DNA of 64,000 nt from Breviolum minutum Mf 1.05b.01 (Eukaryota; Sar; Dinophyceae; Suessiales; Symbiodiniaceae), in assembly GCA_000507305.1 (NCBI GenBank), contig DF239253.1, positions 1 to 64,000 of the forward strand. The letters run 5' to 3'. Below the pieces are notes generated by a model. It was not told the DNA's origin. It was given only the letters and a program-made list of their open reading frames with translations, and made no database searches. Below are positions 12,333-23,762 of this stretch, in pieces (positions within the stretch are counted from its first letter, which is position 1; the number at the start of each line of letters is the position of its first letter). Position numbers and translations under genes: made by a program.

Positions 12333-12617
12333 TCAAAACGTGGTCTTCTTGTATTTGGGCTGAATCGCAGCTTGTAGCCTGGAAAGCGCTTCTGTGGTCA
12401 GGAACCTTGGGTCCTTCATGTATCCAGCACCCTCAAAGAGCTTGACAAGCCTGTGCTCCTTGATCGGAAATGCGCGAATCAACAGGGAGCTCTCCTCCAT
12501 CCCAAATCCCAGGGCTTCCTCCTCCTGGAAAGGAAAATCGAAGGTGGTTAAAGCTCTAACATGCACACAATGACCGCCAGCCTTTGCCACCAATTCCTTT
12601 GCCCAGGCGTGGATGGC
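12333..12617 (-). CDS. Probable 3' exon(s) of an unidentified gene
   Basis: The minus strand reads AIHAWAKELVAKAGGHCVH, then EEEALGFGMEESSLLIRAFP through HRLVKLFEGAGYMKDPRFLT to PKYKKTTF and a stop. Between CVH and EEE lies GTTAGAG...TTTTCCTTTCCAG, a 36-nt in-frame interval with the look of a tiny intron (strong pyrimidine tract and CAG). Residue use is convincingly coding and the region is free of the short inverted-repeat families. An upstream acceptor CTAAG lies near 12618. No family is recognised. Confidence 0.4.
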   Translation of the reverse strand, partial: AIHAWAKELVAKAGGHCVHVRALTTFDFPFQEEEALGFGMEESSLLIRAFPIKEHRLVKLFEGAGYMKDPRFLTTEALSRLQAAIQPKYKKTTF

Positions 12618-12779
12618 TTAGTGATCCATATAGGCCTTCGGGGGTCCCTTTTCTGATCATGAAAACAAAAACGATAATTCAAATTATATATCATGACATA
12701 TCTTGATAATCGATACCAATAGCATCCAATTTAGCCTGATTTGTATATACATCAGTGGTAATTTAGATCAGGCCTGCTG

Positions 12780-12900
12780 CATGTGCTGTGGCAGCTGCTG
12801 ATTGTGCATCTGCTGATTGTGCATCTCCTAATGCCGCATCTGCTGATGCTGCATCTGCTGCCGCTGCTGTTGCAGTGGCAGCTGTGGCATTTGCCAATTC
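12780..12900. repeat. Low-complexity GCTGAT/GCATCT repeat
   Basis: An imperfect array of CTGCTGATTGTGCAT-like units. It gives an Ala/Ser-rich frame on plus and a Gln/His/Met-rich frame (QQQRQQMQHQQM) on minus. The minus reading could be the glutamine-rich end of a protein, but the array explains both. Confidence 0.6.
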
Positions 12901-12984
12901 ATGGCAGCCTTGTAACAGAAAAATGAGAACCAATCCGGTAGCTGCCCACGCAGGGGCCGGAAAACACCGGAGGACTGTTCACGG

Positions 12985-13145
12985 GCTGTTTGGATTTGCT
13001 TGGAGTTGAAGTTTGAAGTACGATTTCGCGACGCTTTGGGGCCCGGGATATGAGAACTCCTTTGCAATGGTGAAGTACACCCAGCGCCCCAGCATGGGCG
13101 CCCCATTGTCGGATCGGGTTTCCATCCCCCGGCCGCCAGCCCTGA
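12985..13145 (-). CDS. Exon-like block, unidentified
   Basis: The minus strand is open through GGRGMETRSDNGAPMLGRWV and then YFTIAKEFSYPGPQSVAKSY to a stop after NSP. The aromatic and hydrophobic spacing looks like real protein and the local GC content is high. It lies between the coding-like blocks at 12.3 and 13.2-13.6 kb on the same strand and may belong to the same gene. No family is recognised. Confidence 0.3.
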
Positions 13146-13171
13146 CGGCTCAATGTAACCAGTAATCCTCG

Positions 13172-13615
13172 TCACTTCGCATCGGGCACACAACCTACCC
13201 CTATTTTTTGCACACGGGGGAAATTGGGACACTGAGCCGTTGTCTGGCAAGTGAAAGATGAATGCGGCACGTTCCCAATAACGCTTCCGCTTTCAAATAG
13301 CAGTCGCTCGCCCGTCAGTGGGTAATGATCCTCGAGTTCCTTCAAAAGGTCTGCAAAGCGAACGTCACGGGATGGAATCCCTATTTTGGCAACTTCGCAA
13401 GGTATTTCTCCACCTCGACCAACTTCCCATCGTTCCAACCAACGACGCGGATGGCAATCGCAGCTGCTAGACTTGTTGCTAATTGCGGACAGTGACGTCA
13501 GAGCTGTCCCGCACAAGCCGCCCGCTGAACTATTTTGCCAGCACCGAAGGAAAGTTGGAGTTCCTCCAAAAGGAACTACAATCGCGCCGGCGCTGGCCTG
13601 CGGGGAGAAAGTCAC
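13172..13615 (-). CDS. Exon-like block, unidentified
   Basis: An open frame of about 147 residues. The most protein-like part is SCDCHPRRWLERWEVGRGGE and then RFADLLKELEDHYPLTGERL to FESGSVIGN. Downstream a GTGCCG...CTTGCCAG interval could be a very short intron. The other strand is open too, so the call is weak. It sits in the GC-richer, MITE-poor block at 12.3-14.5 kb. Confidence 0.27.
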   Translation of the reverse strand: MTFSPQASAGAIVVPFGGTPTFLRCWQNSSAGGLCGTALTSLSAISNKSSSCDCHPRRWLERWEVGRGGEIPCEVAKIGIPSRDVRFADLLKELEDHYPLTGERLLFESGSVIGNVPHSSFTCQTTAQCPNFPRVQKIGVGCVPDAK

Positions 13616-14078
13616 TGTCAGCGGAAGGCTGTTTGCTTTGTATAGGTCAAAACATAGCCCAGCAATTTGCTCAAGAAACCCTTCGTTGTAGCAAATTTGA
13701 GCAAATTTGGGGCGAAGGAGTTATCAATTGGTTAAGCAATCAGATTTGACACCCATCCGCGATTTCAATTTAGGGCTAGCTCCCCCCCAACCCAACCCTC
13801 ACAGGCAGAATTCATGTACGCCGCAAATCCCAACTCGTAGGCACAGATCTATTCCAACCGAATTCTGACCCAGAATGAGCCAAGTTCCAAGGTTTTTAAA
13901 ATTCTAATGCGAAGATTCATGCACAGTTAATATTTTCTAGATTTTTCTAGTGGGTCAAGATTCCAGTGGATCGTCAACTGCGACGCACAGCGAGAATACT
14001 AGAGAATGCATAGGACCACAACATCTTAGATGGGCAGTAGGTTGGGTTTCAGTTTGGGCGTCCAAAAGCTGAATTGAG

Positions 14079-14500
14079 TCAGCAACATTGCGTCCTCCTT
14101 TCAATATACCATGTTTCAATAACATTTAGAAATGGGACTGCTGCAGCCACAGACCCCATCAGTTCCAACAGTCGCATGGCATGGCATGGCCCCCGGCCTG
14201 TTGATTCCCGGAGATAACAAAAATCCTTTGAACAGGTGCAAGGCCAAGAAGCTTCCAAGCCCATTTCCGCGATTTCCACCAACCATTTGAATGGCTGGAC
14301 CTTTGGGTCTGATTGTGTGTGATGATTCTTGCTCTCGATGGAGGCTTTGAGGAAGATCTATTTATCATAAAATTCTCAACTGCAACCCGGTAAAAAACTG
14401 CTGGCCCCCAACAAGCGCGAACTTTCTTCCTGTTGACTTGTGGCTTTTGTATTTTTCTTGGGTTGGCCCATAGCTCGGCAAATTCGGCTACAACTTCCAA
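14079..14500 (-). pseudogene. Coding-like block with a frame change, unidentified
   Basis: One frame reads EVVAEFAELWANPRKIQKPQ through KKVRACWGPAVFYRVAVENF. A second frame then makes better sense as VEIAEMGLEASWPCTCSKDF to RLLELMGSVAAAVPFLNVIE. At least one frame change near 14300 is needed. It lies inside the block framed by the 11990/14610 direct repeats. No family is recognised. Confidence 0.28.
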
Positions 14501-14518
14501 ATCAGCGCCGTTCCCATG

Positions 14519-14620
14519 GCCAGTGCGTTACGTCCCAGGTGTTGCATTGACACTAAGCTGACTGGATCCGCATAAACACCACTTAGTGTCGATGCAACAC
14601 CTGAGCCGTCACGCACTGGC
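14519..14620. repeat. Inverted repeat (hairpin) at the edge of the direct repeat
   Basis: Arms of about 36 nt at 14520-14556 and 14584-14619 (CCAGTGCGT..., AGGTGTTGCAT(T/C)GACACTA and its complement) with a loop of about 27 nt. Roughly 31 of 36 arm positions pair. It looks like a small fold-back element inserted beside copy 2. Confidence 0.7.
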
Positions 14621-14825
14621 CGGACAAAAGTCATGCTTGTTGAGCCTTCGTACTGCAAGCCCTTACCCCGTAGAATCCTTTTGTCAACATGATTCTGGTC
14701 AGATTTCATCCCGGGAAAATATGTTTAGCATATTCAATTTAAAACCAGGTGATAATTGACTATGTCACACCTGCCACGCAAAATGGAGGACATGATAATC
14801 GCTCCGGCACAGATTCCAAGTCATG
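14610..14825 (+). repeat. About 220-nt direct repeat, copy 2
   Basis: Partner of 11990-12232. A further short shared piece lies nearby: CAACAAGCGC...CTTTCTTCCTGTTGA occurs at about 14410 and again at about 14838, so the area has undergone more than one local duplication. Confidence 0.75.
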
Positions 14826-14925
14826 ACTCAAACCTTCAACAAGCGCAATCTTTCTTCCTGTTGAAGTGTACAGTATTATTTTTCTTCTCATTTTCAGTTG
14901 CTAAGTGCTATTGTTATACTTTCAT

Positions 14926-15022
14926 GGTACCCTCTGATAAACTAACGTAGCAATGGAAAATTCCTCATTGATAATAGGAAATACATCTTAAGGTGGTCCA
15001 CGTTGCTATGTCGTTTACCAAA
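14926..15022. repeat. F6 variant (AACATAGCAATGG type)
   Basis: CTAACGTAGCAATGGAAAAT and CACGTTGCTATGTCGTTTAC around AGGAAATACATCTTAAGG. Confidence 0.65.
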
Positions 15023-16110
15023 ATCCTGCTGTAAGTGGGCCCAAAAACCAGTTGTAAGTGAAGTGAAAATGGGGCCCTTTTAAGATCTTTTAAGTATATA
15101 CGGTGAAATGACCAACCCCAGTGAAACCCCAGCGAAACCCCTTGATAAATTCGTCCATTGATAGGGGGTATAATATAACTCATGTCATTCATAACGATCG
15201 GGATCCAGTCTCCCACCTTGTGTAAAAATCACCGGTCCCTGAGGAATTTTCAGGTCTCCTCGTTGAACTCAACGTTTCGAACTCCAGGTCGGCAGTGCCG
15301 AAAGTTTCCCCCCAAAAGTGTCAGAGCGTCATGGTAGCAAGAAGAAAAAGTCCAGGTTTAACTTGTTTTTTTGTGATGTGAAAAGGGCTCAAAGTGATAC
15401 TCTACCCATCGATTTGTATTGATTGGTGGGTTGGGTTGAACTCTAAGATGTTTTGGTATTTTGGTTGTCTTGTTCGGATATTTGCAGTTGTATGTAATAA
15501 GAGCTGCACTCTAGGCTCTCAAATGATAGCTGTTGGTCTGTGTCGTTCACAAGATGTACACGCTTTCATGATCTTTGATTGTGTGTCACTTCTTTCGTGA
15601 ATGTGTTTTACAGTGCTTGCCCTTTTTTGGAAGCAAATGACCTCTCTTGAAGAAACTGGCACACTCATCTAGTTATCTTTATCTAGATCGGAACCAAAAA
15701 AAATCTTCGGAGAATTCATCGACTCGGAATATTCTGGCGAAGCAACTATTGAGATTGAGCTAAGAAAAAGGAAAAAAACACAACAAATCCCATTGTTGAC
15801 TACTTAAGGTGTTAGGCGATAGCTTTGCCAGTTGCCTTCAGGACAAAGTTGTCCACACAACATATCACCTATGATCCCAAGATCCAGGAAATCATCCCTA
15901 CATCGAGGAGTGTTTGTCCTGTATATACAAAAAATCCATGGACAAATCGCCAGGATCTTTCAGAAACAACCCAGGCTGGATAGGGTTGCTATTTTCTTAC
16001 AGGATGAAAAAATGTGGACATCATCAACGCTTCATTGCTAATCAAGTAAACATGACTGCATGAGTGTTTTGTTTCTGTATAACTTAGCAGAGCCCCACTT
16101 GAATCATCAC

Positions 16111-16182
16111 CCATACCATCCATGTATTGTATATTTACCTACATTTACCATAAAAATCAACCAAATGTACGTAAATATATAC
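16111..16182. repeat. F1 element, right end eroded
   Basis: CCATACCATCCATGTATTGT and TTTACCTACATTTACCATAA lead into the mirrored CCAAATGTACGTAAATATAT. Confidence 0.75.
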
Positions 16183-16670
16183 ACCCCTGAAGAGTAACGG
16201 CTGGAACATAATCATGGAGGTTGGATTCCAATCATCATGATTCACAGAAAAAGTGGTCTCCGTTCACATCTACAAGCTCCAGATGAGTTGTGACCTACTC
16301 ATATCTCGCTGGGCCAAACTTCAAATTTCTTCCCTGTAGTACAAATGGTCATCAACCCAATCATAGGGTATTTCATATACTCACTTAGCCAATGGACCCT
16401 GAAATAAAAGTTTGAACTTTATTTTCCCTACCAAATATGTAATCCCAAAAAGTTGTAAAGTTTAGCCATTGGGTAAGTATACCCATGATAAGGATTCCCT
16501 ATCAAAGGTTGAGTGAGTTTATCCCCCCATAGGAGTTTTTAACAACCCGATCGCACAATCTGTTGATGTTTAACGAAATCTTGCCCTTTAGGGGGGAGGT
16601 TTTTTCAGCCCGTTTTTTTTCTATGTCATAAAAATATCCTTACAAAGGTGGGCAACGACCTACTTGAGCC

Positions 16671-16814
16671 ACCAAAACAAAAAACCTTACTACGTTCCAT
16701 TGAAATACTAGTTGTTTAATGACGGGATCCTTATTTCATGGTTTATGAAACAATCCCCATATAACAAAGGGTAGGATAATCATCCCCTTCATAACCAGGG
16801 GCCTTTTTTTTTCA
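16671..16814. repeat. F8 inverted-repeat element
   Basis: CCAAAACAAAAAACCTTACT and AACCAGGGGCCTTTTTTTTT ends, with GGATCCTTATTTCATGGTTT and ATGAAACAATCCCCATAT inside. Confidence 0.75.
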
Positions 16815-16983
16815 TTATACTCACTTGCAAGGGATGAAATGTTCATCCATTTTTACTACCTACCAGTTACTAAGTACCAATCCCAGATTCCGAGATGCTC
16901 CAAGTAAGGGACTGAAATATTGACCTACCCCTAGACATCGAAACACCGGAAACACCTCAGGAGGTATGACTGGAAGTATAGGG

Positions 16984-17050
16984 CTATCTACATTTGGATT
17001 AAATGTATGGTTAATGTATAGATAAATATTCCATACATGGAGCATATGGG
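16984..17050. repeat. F1 relative, diverged
   Basis: CTATCTACATTTGGATTAAA faces AATGTATAGATAAATATTCC, then CATACATGGAGCATATGGG. The outer left arm is missing. Confidence 0.5.
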
Positions 17051-17929
17051 ACTAAGACATGATCAGATCCTTGCGAAATTTCACCACTGTCGTTCTTTCA
17101 ACTAAATATCACCTCAATGGAAGGATTGTGTTGCTTGCAACAAATATTTTACCCCCGAGCCTACAACAACTGAATAAGTAGAGGGTGAAACTCTTTTAGC
17201 TAACTAATATTCCCCACTTACCCACTTACCACTCAGCGGAAAAGAATCATGTTTTATCGCTGAGTGGATTTCGGATGGATTTCTCTTCATTGGTCCCTTT
17301 TTGCAAAAAAAATGATCATCGAATTTGTGTAGATGCGTATCTTTCATTCAAAATTGCTTAAGTTTCCCGTTTTAGCTTCTAGGAATCAAGTCAAAATGTA
17401 TATCAAAATCCAAATGGAATCATTGTGGTACCTTGTATGTTTTTTTGACCTTGCAGATCTACCCTACGTACGCAACAACCACTCGGAAACCGACAAAAGG
17501 TTAACTGAAGCAGCTTGCACCCGATTCACACACGGGACCCTTGAAAACCACCATTTTTCGAAGATGCGGTGTAAGTTTTCTAAGGCAATTCAACTCGCGA
17601 CTTTGCAACTTGTTTCTTTGTACAGGGGCGTCAGCCAGCAGCTTCAGCTGGAGCTTTTACTTCCTTGGCAGCGCGATAAGGCAATAAAATCCAATTCACT
17701 GAATCATAGGGAAAATGGTGGGAAAACCCTTGGGATGGGGGCCCCTTAATAATTAACCCCATATACACCTTATATCACATGGGTGTTTATTGGGTATGTC
17801 CCCTTTTAAAGGGCCCCAACAGGGGGGGGTTAAACAGCTAGGGTACCATGACTGAAGCTTTCTTGTTGGGATCTGCGGATATGGTTGGCTAAAGCGTCAA
17901 CCAAAAAAATGGCCCCAAAGTTTCATGCA

Positions 17930-17980
17930 AGGTGGGGTTATGGGGCCCCTATAAATGGATAACTGGTAGGGTCCCACCTT
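17930..17980. repeat. F3 element, short
   Basis: CAAGGTGGGGTTATGGGGCC faces AACTGGTAGGGTCCCACCTT. It looks like an internally deleted copy. Confidence 0.6.
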
Positions 17981-18077
17981 GTGGTGATGAATCATCCCCC
18001 TAGAAAGGACCAAAAATTGAGCAACAAATCTAAGTATGTTCTTGGATCTGCTGACAAACCCTTCAAAGGATAAATCG

Positions 18078-18178
18078 GTGTTTCCAAAAATAGGGGTACC
18101 CCAAAATGGATGGTTTATAATGGAAAACCCCATTAAAAATGGATGATTTGGGGGTTACCACTATTTTTGGAAACACCC
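18078..18178. repeat. F7 inverted-repeat element
   Basis: F7 ends are GTGTTTCCAAAAATAGGGGT then ACCCC, mirrored as GGGG(T)TACCACTATTTTTGG then AAACACC, around AATGGAAAACCCCATTAAAA. This copy is complete. Confidence 0.9.
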
Positions 18179-18698
18179 AAATGTTTCCAATTAGAGCCAC
18201 AAAAAGTCTGGACATTTTTTGGTGAAGGACCATAACTTGAACATATACATCCTGATTCCGGAGGGCATTTTTTAAGATGGTGGGGAAAGAAAACATTGCT
18301 TTTCATGGATGTGGATTACGACCTAAATAACATTTAGCAACTGTAGATTCTAGTTGCCCACTTCTAATTTCCAACTTCCACTTGCAAGGGATATTACTAA
18401 CATGATAATTATAATGATGATTTATTTCTACCCCTCACTTCATGTGGTAACTATATACACAAGATGAACCAGTGGAAGAGCCCTCAGCCACAAGCTCATA
18501 TGTTGTATGACGGAAATTCCACGGCCTATGATTCCCCCCTGCACTCAAAGAAATCTCTTTCAGAAGCTGATCTGCTGCTGATCTATTGACCAAACGAATT
18601 GGTAGTTTAGCTTAGTTTAGGGAGTTTTCATCGCAGATGCTCAATGTATGGTATATTTACCTACATTTACCCCCTCTGGGATATGCACAATTTAGTCA

Positions 18699-18775
18699 TT
18701 ACACTCCGGCAACTAACATAGCAATGGGAATATTAAAAATGGTGCTGTTCCATTGCTATGTTAGTTTACCAAAGG
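18699..18775. repeat. F6 variant, short
   Basis: CTAACATAGCAATGGGAATA and TTCCATTGCTATGTTAGTTT arms. Confidence 0.75.
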
Positions 18776-20243
18776 GTATAAATCCCTTTCTTCAATGTTT
18801 TGATTCATCTGGGGATTTTGATCTCGCGTGTTTTTCCACCTCGTCTTTTTCACGAGAACAAACAGCAGGAGCTGTTGCAAACCCCTTGGACTGTTTGGTG
18901 CATGTTGTTTTTCCCAATCGCTTGACACACACTAGTCAGTCACTAGCTGAACTGAAAGTCAGATGGATTGGGGGAAGATGCATTTTCCTCTTCAATTCCT
19001 GGTGATTTTCAGGTTCCAGCCCTTCGTTGGGAAGTAAGTACTTGGACGATCATCCCATGGATGGCATGTGATAAATCATGAGTGATAAAATCATGATTGA
19101 GAACTCCCTCAAGTATCCCTAAGTAGGGGTACGGTATGTCATACATGGTTTTTTAGTTGTTTAATCCCTGTGATTAACCAGGTGTTTAGTGTACGGATGA
19201 ATTTGTATGCAATAATTTGGTAGCTTTCAAAAACACTTGGATCATGGGAATCTAAGGGTGCCCCCTTCAAAGCCACCATTGCCAATCCCTTAAGATAAAA
19301 CCTTATTTCGGGGCGGGGGGCCTTTAGATTCCCATGATTTTGTATGATTTTGTAAGGATCCCTCTCAAAAAAATGTGAGGGAATCTTCACAGACGCCCGC
19401 CATTTTTTGTAAATTTAAGGATGTTATGGATTTGGGGAGCTTGAACAAAAAACCCCAAACCCTAAACACAAAAACAACTGCATGGAACTGCTAGTATCTA
19501 CATGTTTGAATTGGTACGGGATTTTTCACAACCCCTTCCCCGAAAATTCTCTGACCAAGATGCTTCTTAAATTTGTCCTTGCCAATCGGGCCACCATCCT
19601 CTGCCCACTTCACCTTTCCATGAAGTTCGAGGAAAAAGGATCGAGACATCTCGAGATTATTTTTCGGAGTAGCAAGAAACAACAATCACATTAAATGAAG
19701 AAATATAGTTAAACAGTCATTCATCCAACAAAAATATAAATATTACAGTAAAAAATATAAAAAGTTGAAATAACAAATAAACGAACAAAAGCAGTCTACA
19801 AAAAATAAGTGATCCCTTTTTGCAAAGCATTTGGATCAAACGCCATGAACAGTTCAAACGAAATTCTGATCAAATATTTACATGATCTATGACGATAAAA
19901 ACAAACTTGTAGACAGTAAGTTATATATATTCTTTTTCAGTTTTGTGTGTGTCCAATTATATCTGGGCAAATTATATTTTTCATTAAAAAACTGACCGGG
20001 CTTTTGAAAAAATGACTGAAACTGAGGGAAACAGCTGTTTCAAATTCCCTGTGTTTTTATCCATCATCCATAATATCAATCCCAAATGAAGAGCATCCCA
20101 CAGCTGTTTTTTGACAAACCCAAAAAACCTCCCGAAAGTTGAACAGTTCACCGCAAAGGAACCGAATCCAAATGCTATCGATGTGTGTGGAACATGATGG
20201 AACCAAAAAATGTGGCTCCAAGGCAAATTGTTGGAAGACATAT

Positions 20244-20345
20244 GGGGGTTTCCTAAAATGGTGGTACCCAACAACCATGGGTTTCCTACTAAAAATGGTC
20301 ATTTTGGGGTGTTTTGGGGGTATCACCATTTAAGCAAACACCCAT
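20244..20345. repeat. F7 inverted-repeat element
   Basis: GGGTTTCCTAAAATGGTGGT and GTATCACCATTTAAGCAAAC then ACCC ends. Confidence 0.75.
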
Positions 20346-20457
20346 ATGGATATATAGCGCTCTTACAAAAGATTCCCTTTGGGTGGCTTTCGAGAGGCTC
20401 GAGCTGCTAGTTTACTAAATGAAAAAAGAAATTGGCCAGATGTTTTGAAACAAGGGA

Positions 20458-20581
20458 TACTTGGATGTCCCAGGAAGTTAGTAAATGGCTAGTAAATGGG
20501 TTACAATCTACTTAAACATGGGGTATATATAACCCACTGATCCTAACCATTGATCCTAACTTCCAACAGGACATCCAAGTA
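20458..20581. repeat. F2 inverted-repeat element
   Basis: Complete ends TACTTGGATGTCCCAGGAAG and CAACAGGACATCCAAGTA. Confidence 0.85.
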
Positions 20582-20649
20582 CTTCTAGGATGGGCTCAGT
20601 GTGCGGTGATTAGCCGGTGTCTTTCGTTTTAATTTGTGACATCTTCCAA

Positions 20650-20834
20650 AAATACTCTTGATGGAAAAAATCCCACCACAACCACCTAGGAAGTAAGGTC
20701 CTCCGATAAGCCAAAACAAACAAAAAATATGAATTATGTTTAGTGTTTGCGGGCTCATTGGGCCGTATCACTCCCCTGTAAATAATAGGATAACCCACAT
20801 ATTAACTGGTGCAGGATATATTCCATCAACAGTA
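20650..20834. repeat. F4 element with extra centre
   Basis: CTCTTGATGGAAAAAATCCC and GGATATATTCCATCAACAGT ends. The centre is longer than usual, so something else may be inserted. Confidence 0.5.
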
Positions 20835-21298
20835 TCATGTGGATTCCTTGTTCGCGAATTAAGCTACAAACCATCGGTTGATAGTTAAAGAAGTTGCATC
20901 ACAGTCTTTCCGGGTAAATATATACCATCTAAAAATGGATGATTTTCCATGAGAAAATGCGCCCGTTTATCTAGATGGTATGCAGTCTAGTAAAGATGAT
21001 TGTGGGAAGCTGACGTTGAGTTGGAGCTACGCTAGCACCATGCACGCTAGCCTCCAGCCACTACACCATCAATGACCCCTGGCCCCAAACCCGAGGCTCC
21101 ACCTCCACGGTATGTTCGTACATGTGCTTTGGTGGCTTTCCACCATCTCTCTTCAAACTCTTGTCCTGCAAACTTGAAGAGAGATGACCTGAAAAACAAA
21201 GGACAACAAAAAAGGTGGCTTAGTGAGGTAAGCTATACCCATAGCATCCATGTATGGTATATGTACCTACATTTGCCGATTAGCGGCACCATTGCATT

Positions 21299-21446
21299 TA
21301 CCTGGATGTCCTAGGAAGTTAGCATCAATGGTTAGTAAAAGGGTTGTTTCACCTACTTAAAAATGGGATATATTAGGACGGCTGTTTCACCCACTGATCT
21401 ACTCACCTTTTACCCATCCACTTCCGTCTACTTGGACATCCAAGTA
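21299..21446. repeat. F2 element, diverged
   Basis: TACCTGGATGTCCTAGGAAG at left and CTTGGACATCCAAGTA at right. The interior has changed. Confidence 0.7.
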
Positions 21447-21798
21447 CTCCCCCCCACCCGCTCAGGATGCCAAACTGGTTTCATGAAGCTTTTTTTTGGT
21501 AGGGATTCGGGGTTTGCCATAATCGCTTGAAACAACCCTAAAAAATTGGAGAAACCCGAAACCATCACCAAGGGACAATATCTTTCAATGTAACAAGGTG
21601 CTTATGGTGGACCCCGGGATTCCCCGTTGATCCCAACCAATGTTTCATGGCATCCTGGTGGTTTTTTCGATGTTTTGTTCCGCATCCCGGGGTGGATAAA
21701 AGGATCGGATAGATCTAAGGCACCTTGGAAAATTCACATTTTTGGAACCCAAAAACTGGAGGTGGATGCTTGAGATGATTTTCCTTCTCAAGTGTAGG

Positions 21799-21911
21799 TC
21801 CCTAAGGATCCAATCTTCTTGTCAGAAGATGATTGGGGTGTATAATCACCTCCTCAGCAAGGTATTTAGGTTAAATTACCATTCTCAGAAGGTGATTGGA
21901 TCCGTAGGGGG
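21799..21911 (+). repeat. Dispersed repeat pair, copy 1
   Basis: TCCCTAAGGATCCAATCTTC through CAGAAGATGATTGGGGTGTA to GGTGATTGGATCCGTA. Matches 23502-23622 in the same orientation with small indels. The copies do not belong to F1-F8. Confidence 0.75.
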
Positions 21912-22476
21912 TGATTTGTAGGTTCCATACGCGAATTTTCCGGGAGGTTTTTCTCAAACCCTGAATCTCCTGTACCCCTTTCTTGTTGAACTCGAGCATC
22001 GTCAACGTGGACCTTTGTCAAACATCGAAGGCACGAGGTTTAACGATGACACAAAAGGAAGACATGAACAAGACATTAACAAGACATGGCAACCCTTATA
22101 GGTCCCCTGCTATAAGTTAAACTCTTAGTGGGTTACATCATAAAATCCCACGATCAACTCAAAGGAGCGTTCAGGGAATAAGGCTAATCTAAGATATGCC
22201 CAGAAGAGGCTACAAGAGGGGCCATACTTTCTGAGTGCCACAAAGATTTACCAGAGAAATCAAAATAAAGTTCCAACACTTGACTCATATTTGGAAAATG
22301 TTGGTACCCTCCGGAATAGCCACTAGCTGTTTAACCTTCCAAGCAACCCTTCAAATGGGGATTGAGACCCAATAGATACCCACGTGATATAGGGATATAT
22401 AGGGTGTATATGGAGTTGATTATTAAGGGTACCATCCCAACATTACCACCACTTTCCCTATGATTGACCTTTTCCG

Positions 22477-22624
22477 ACAAGTGGGGCCCCGAGCCGATCG
22501 TTACAAATGGGGTGAAATAAGGCGTTTATAGGTACTGCGAAATAACCCCAGTGAAACCCATCTAATTTCGGCCATTTAGAGGGGATATAATTCCATTTAC
22601 AACTGGTAGGGGCCCGCTTTGTAA
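22477..22624. repeat. F3 inverted-repeat element
   Basis: ACAAGTGGGGCCCCGAGCCG at left, CTGGTAGGGGCCCGCTTTGT at right. Confidence 0.75.
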
Positions 22625-22932
22625 GCACTTTCTTTTGTTAACAAACGCTAGATAATTGTAAACATCCAATCAAAACAAAAAACTCCCACCATTTTCGGGC
22701 CCGGTTTTTGTTCTTGTCAATCTTTATGGCACTGATAATAACATGTGCCTTTAACCTTTGTGCCTTCAATAGCATCATAGCTATCAGCCAAGGTATCTTG
22801 GCTGGTTCGGGTTCAGGTTCGAATCCCATTTTTGCCAAAAATGCGTGTGTGTTTCCACCTATCAAACCCCTTCATAGTTAAGGGTCACCCGAAATTGGGA
22901 TCCCGGACTTTATCAAAACTGAGAATGCTTTT

Positions 22933-23052
22933 CTAGTTGGTGGTTGAGCCACCCATTTGAAAAATAGTAGTTATTAATTAGTCAAATTGGATCATTTCAA
23001 ATTTCCCCAAGTAGGGGTGAACAAAATAAATATTTGAAACCACCACCTAGTT
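22933..23052. repeat. F5 inverted-repeat element, well preserved
   Basis: CTAGTTGGTGGTTGAGCCAC and TTTGAAACCACCACCTAG, with CCCCAAGTAGGGGTGAACAA inside. Confidence 0.85.
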
Positions 23053-23109
23053 TTCCACATGGATTCTCCGACGGCGATTGATGCCGTTTTTTTCGGAAGG
23101 GGATTTTAG

Positions 23110-23242
23110 ATACACTCGCTGAAACTAACCAAAACGCCCCTGAAAATATCTGAAGATAGGCCGCCTAGCCCCAAAAGGCAACGATGAATATTCCAACCCT
23201 CCAACCCTCCAGGTGCGGTTGGATGCTAGTTTCAGAGAGGGT
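23110..23242. repeat. F6 inverted-repeat element
   Basis: TACACTCGCTGAAACTAACC and GATGCTAGTTTCAGAGAGGG ends with CCCCAAAAGGCAACGATGAA inside. Confidence 0.7.
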
Positions 23243-23501
23243 TAATAATCCCCCCCCTCAGAATCAGTCCATCCCGACGGCTTGGTGGATCATTCCATAT
23301 AGTACGTGATTAATAACCATGGTGATCGTTTTCGTGGGACCCTAAGGATCAGGTGGGGTGGCCCACCCCCGGACCCCAAATGGCCGAACAATTTATGGCG
23401 CCAATAAATTGGGGTGATCCTAAACAAAGGTTGCCAAAAGGGTTCCCGAAAAAGAACTTCACCAAACATGTCATGGCTTAATCCGGGATCGGGGATCATT
23501 T

Positions 23502-23622
23502 TTCCCTAAGGATCCAATCTTCTTGTCAGAAGATGATTGGGGTGTATAATTATTCACCTCCAAAACGCCAGGTATTTAGGTTCCATGGTTCACCATTCTC
23601 AGTCTCGGTGAGCCAGGATCCG
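23502..23622 (+). repeat. Dispersed repeat pair, copy 2
   Basis: Partner of 21799-21911. Its end GGATCCG is followed at once by the F2 copy at 23623. Confidence 0.75.
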
Positions 23623-23762
23623 TACTTGGATGTCCCAGGAAGATAGTAAATGGTTGGTAAGTGGGTTATAACCCCAATATACCCCATTTATAAGTAGCCC
23701 CATTTATAAGTAGATTATAACCCACTTACCAACCATTTACTATCTTCCTGGGACATCCAAGT
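23623..23762. repeat. F2 inverted-repeat element, near-perfect arms
   Basis: The arms of about 50 nt are nearly perfect complements (GATAGTAAATGGTTGGTAAG and CTTACCAACCATTTACTATC), so this is a young copy. It sits exactly at the end of the 23502-23622 repeat. Confidence 0.9.

Noticed and set aside
12788..13009. Ala-rich plus-strand protein
   Set aside because: The Ala/Ser repeats come from the GCTGAT/GCATCT low-complexity array, and the remainder is antisense to a better minus-strand frame.
11990..14825. LTR retrotransposon with about 230-nt LTRs
   Set aside because: There is no protease, RT, integrase, primer-binding site or polypurine tract between the repeats, and they do not begin TG and end CA.
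17333..17749. A 138-codon plus-strand open frame as a gene
   Set aside because: Residue use is uneven, no domain is visible, and no splice or repeat context supports it. It is probably chance openness.
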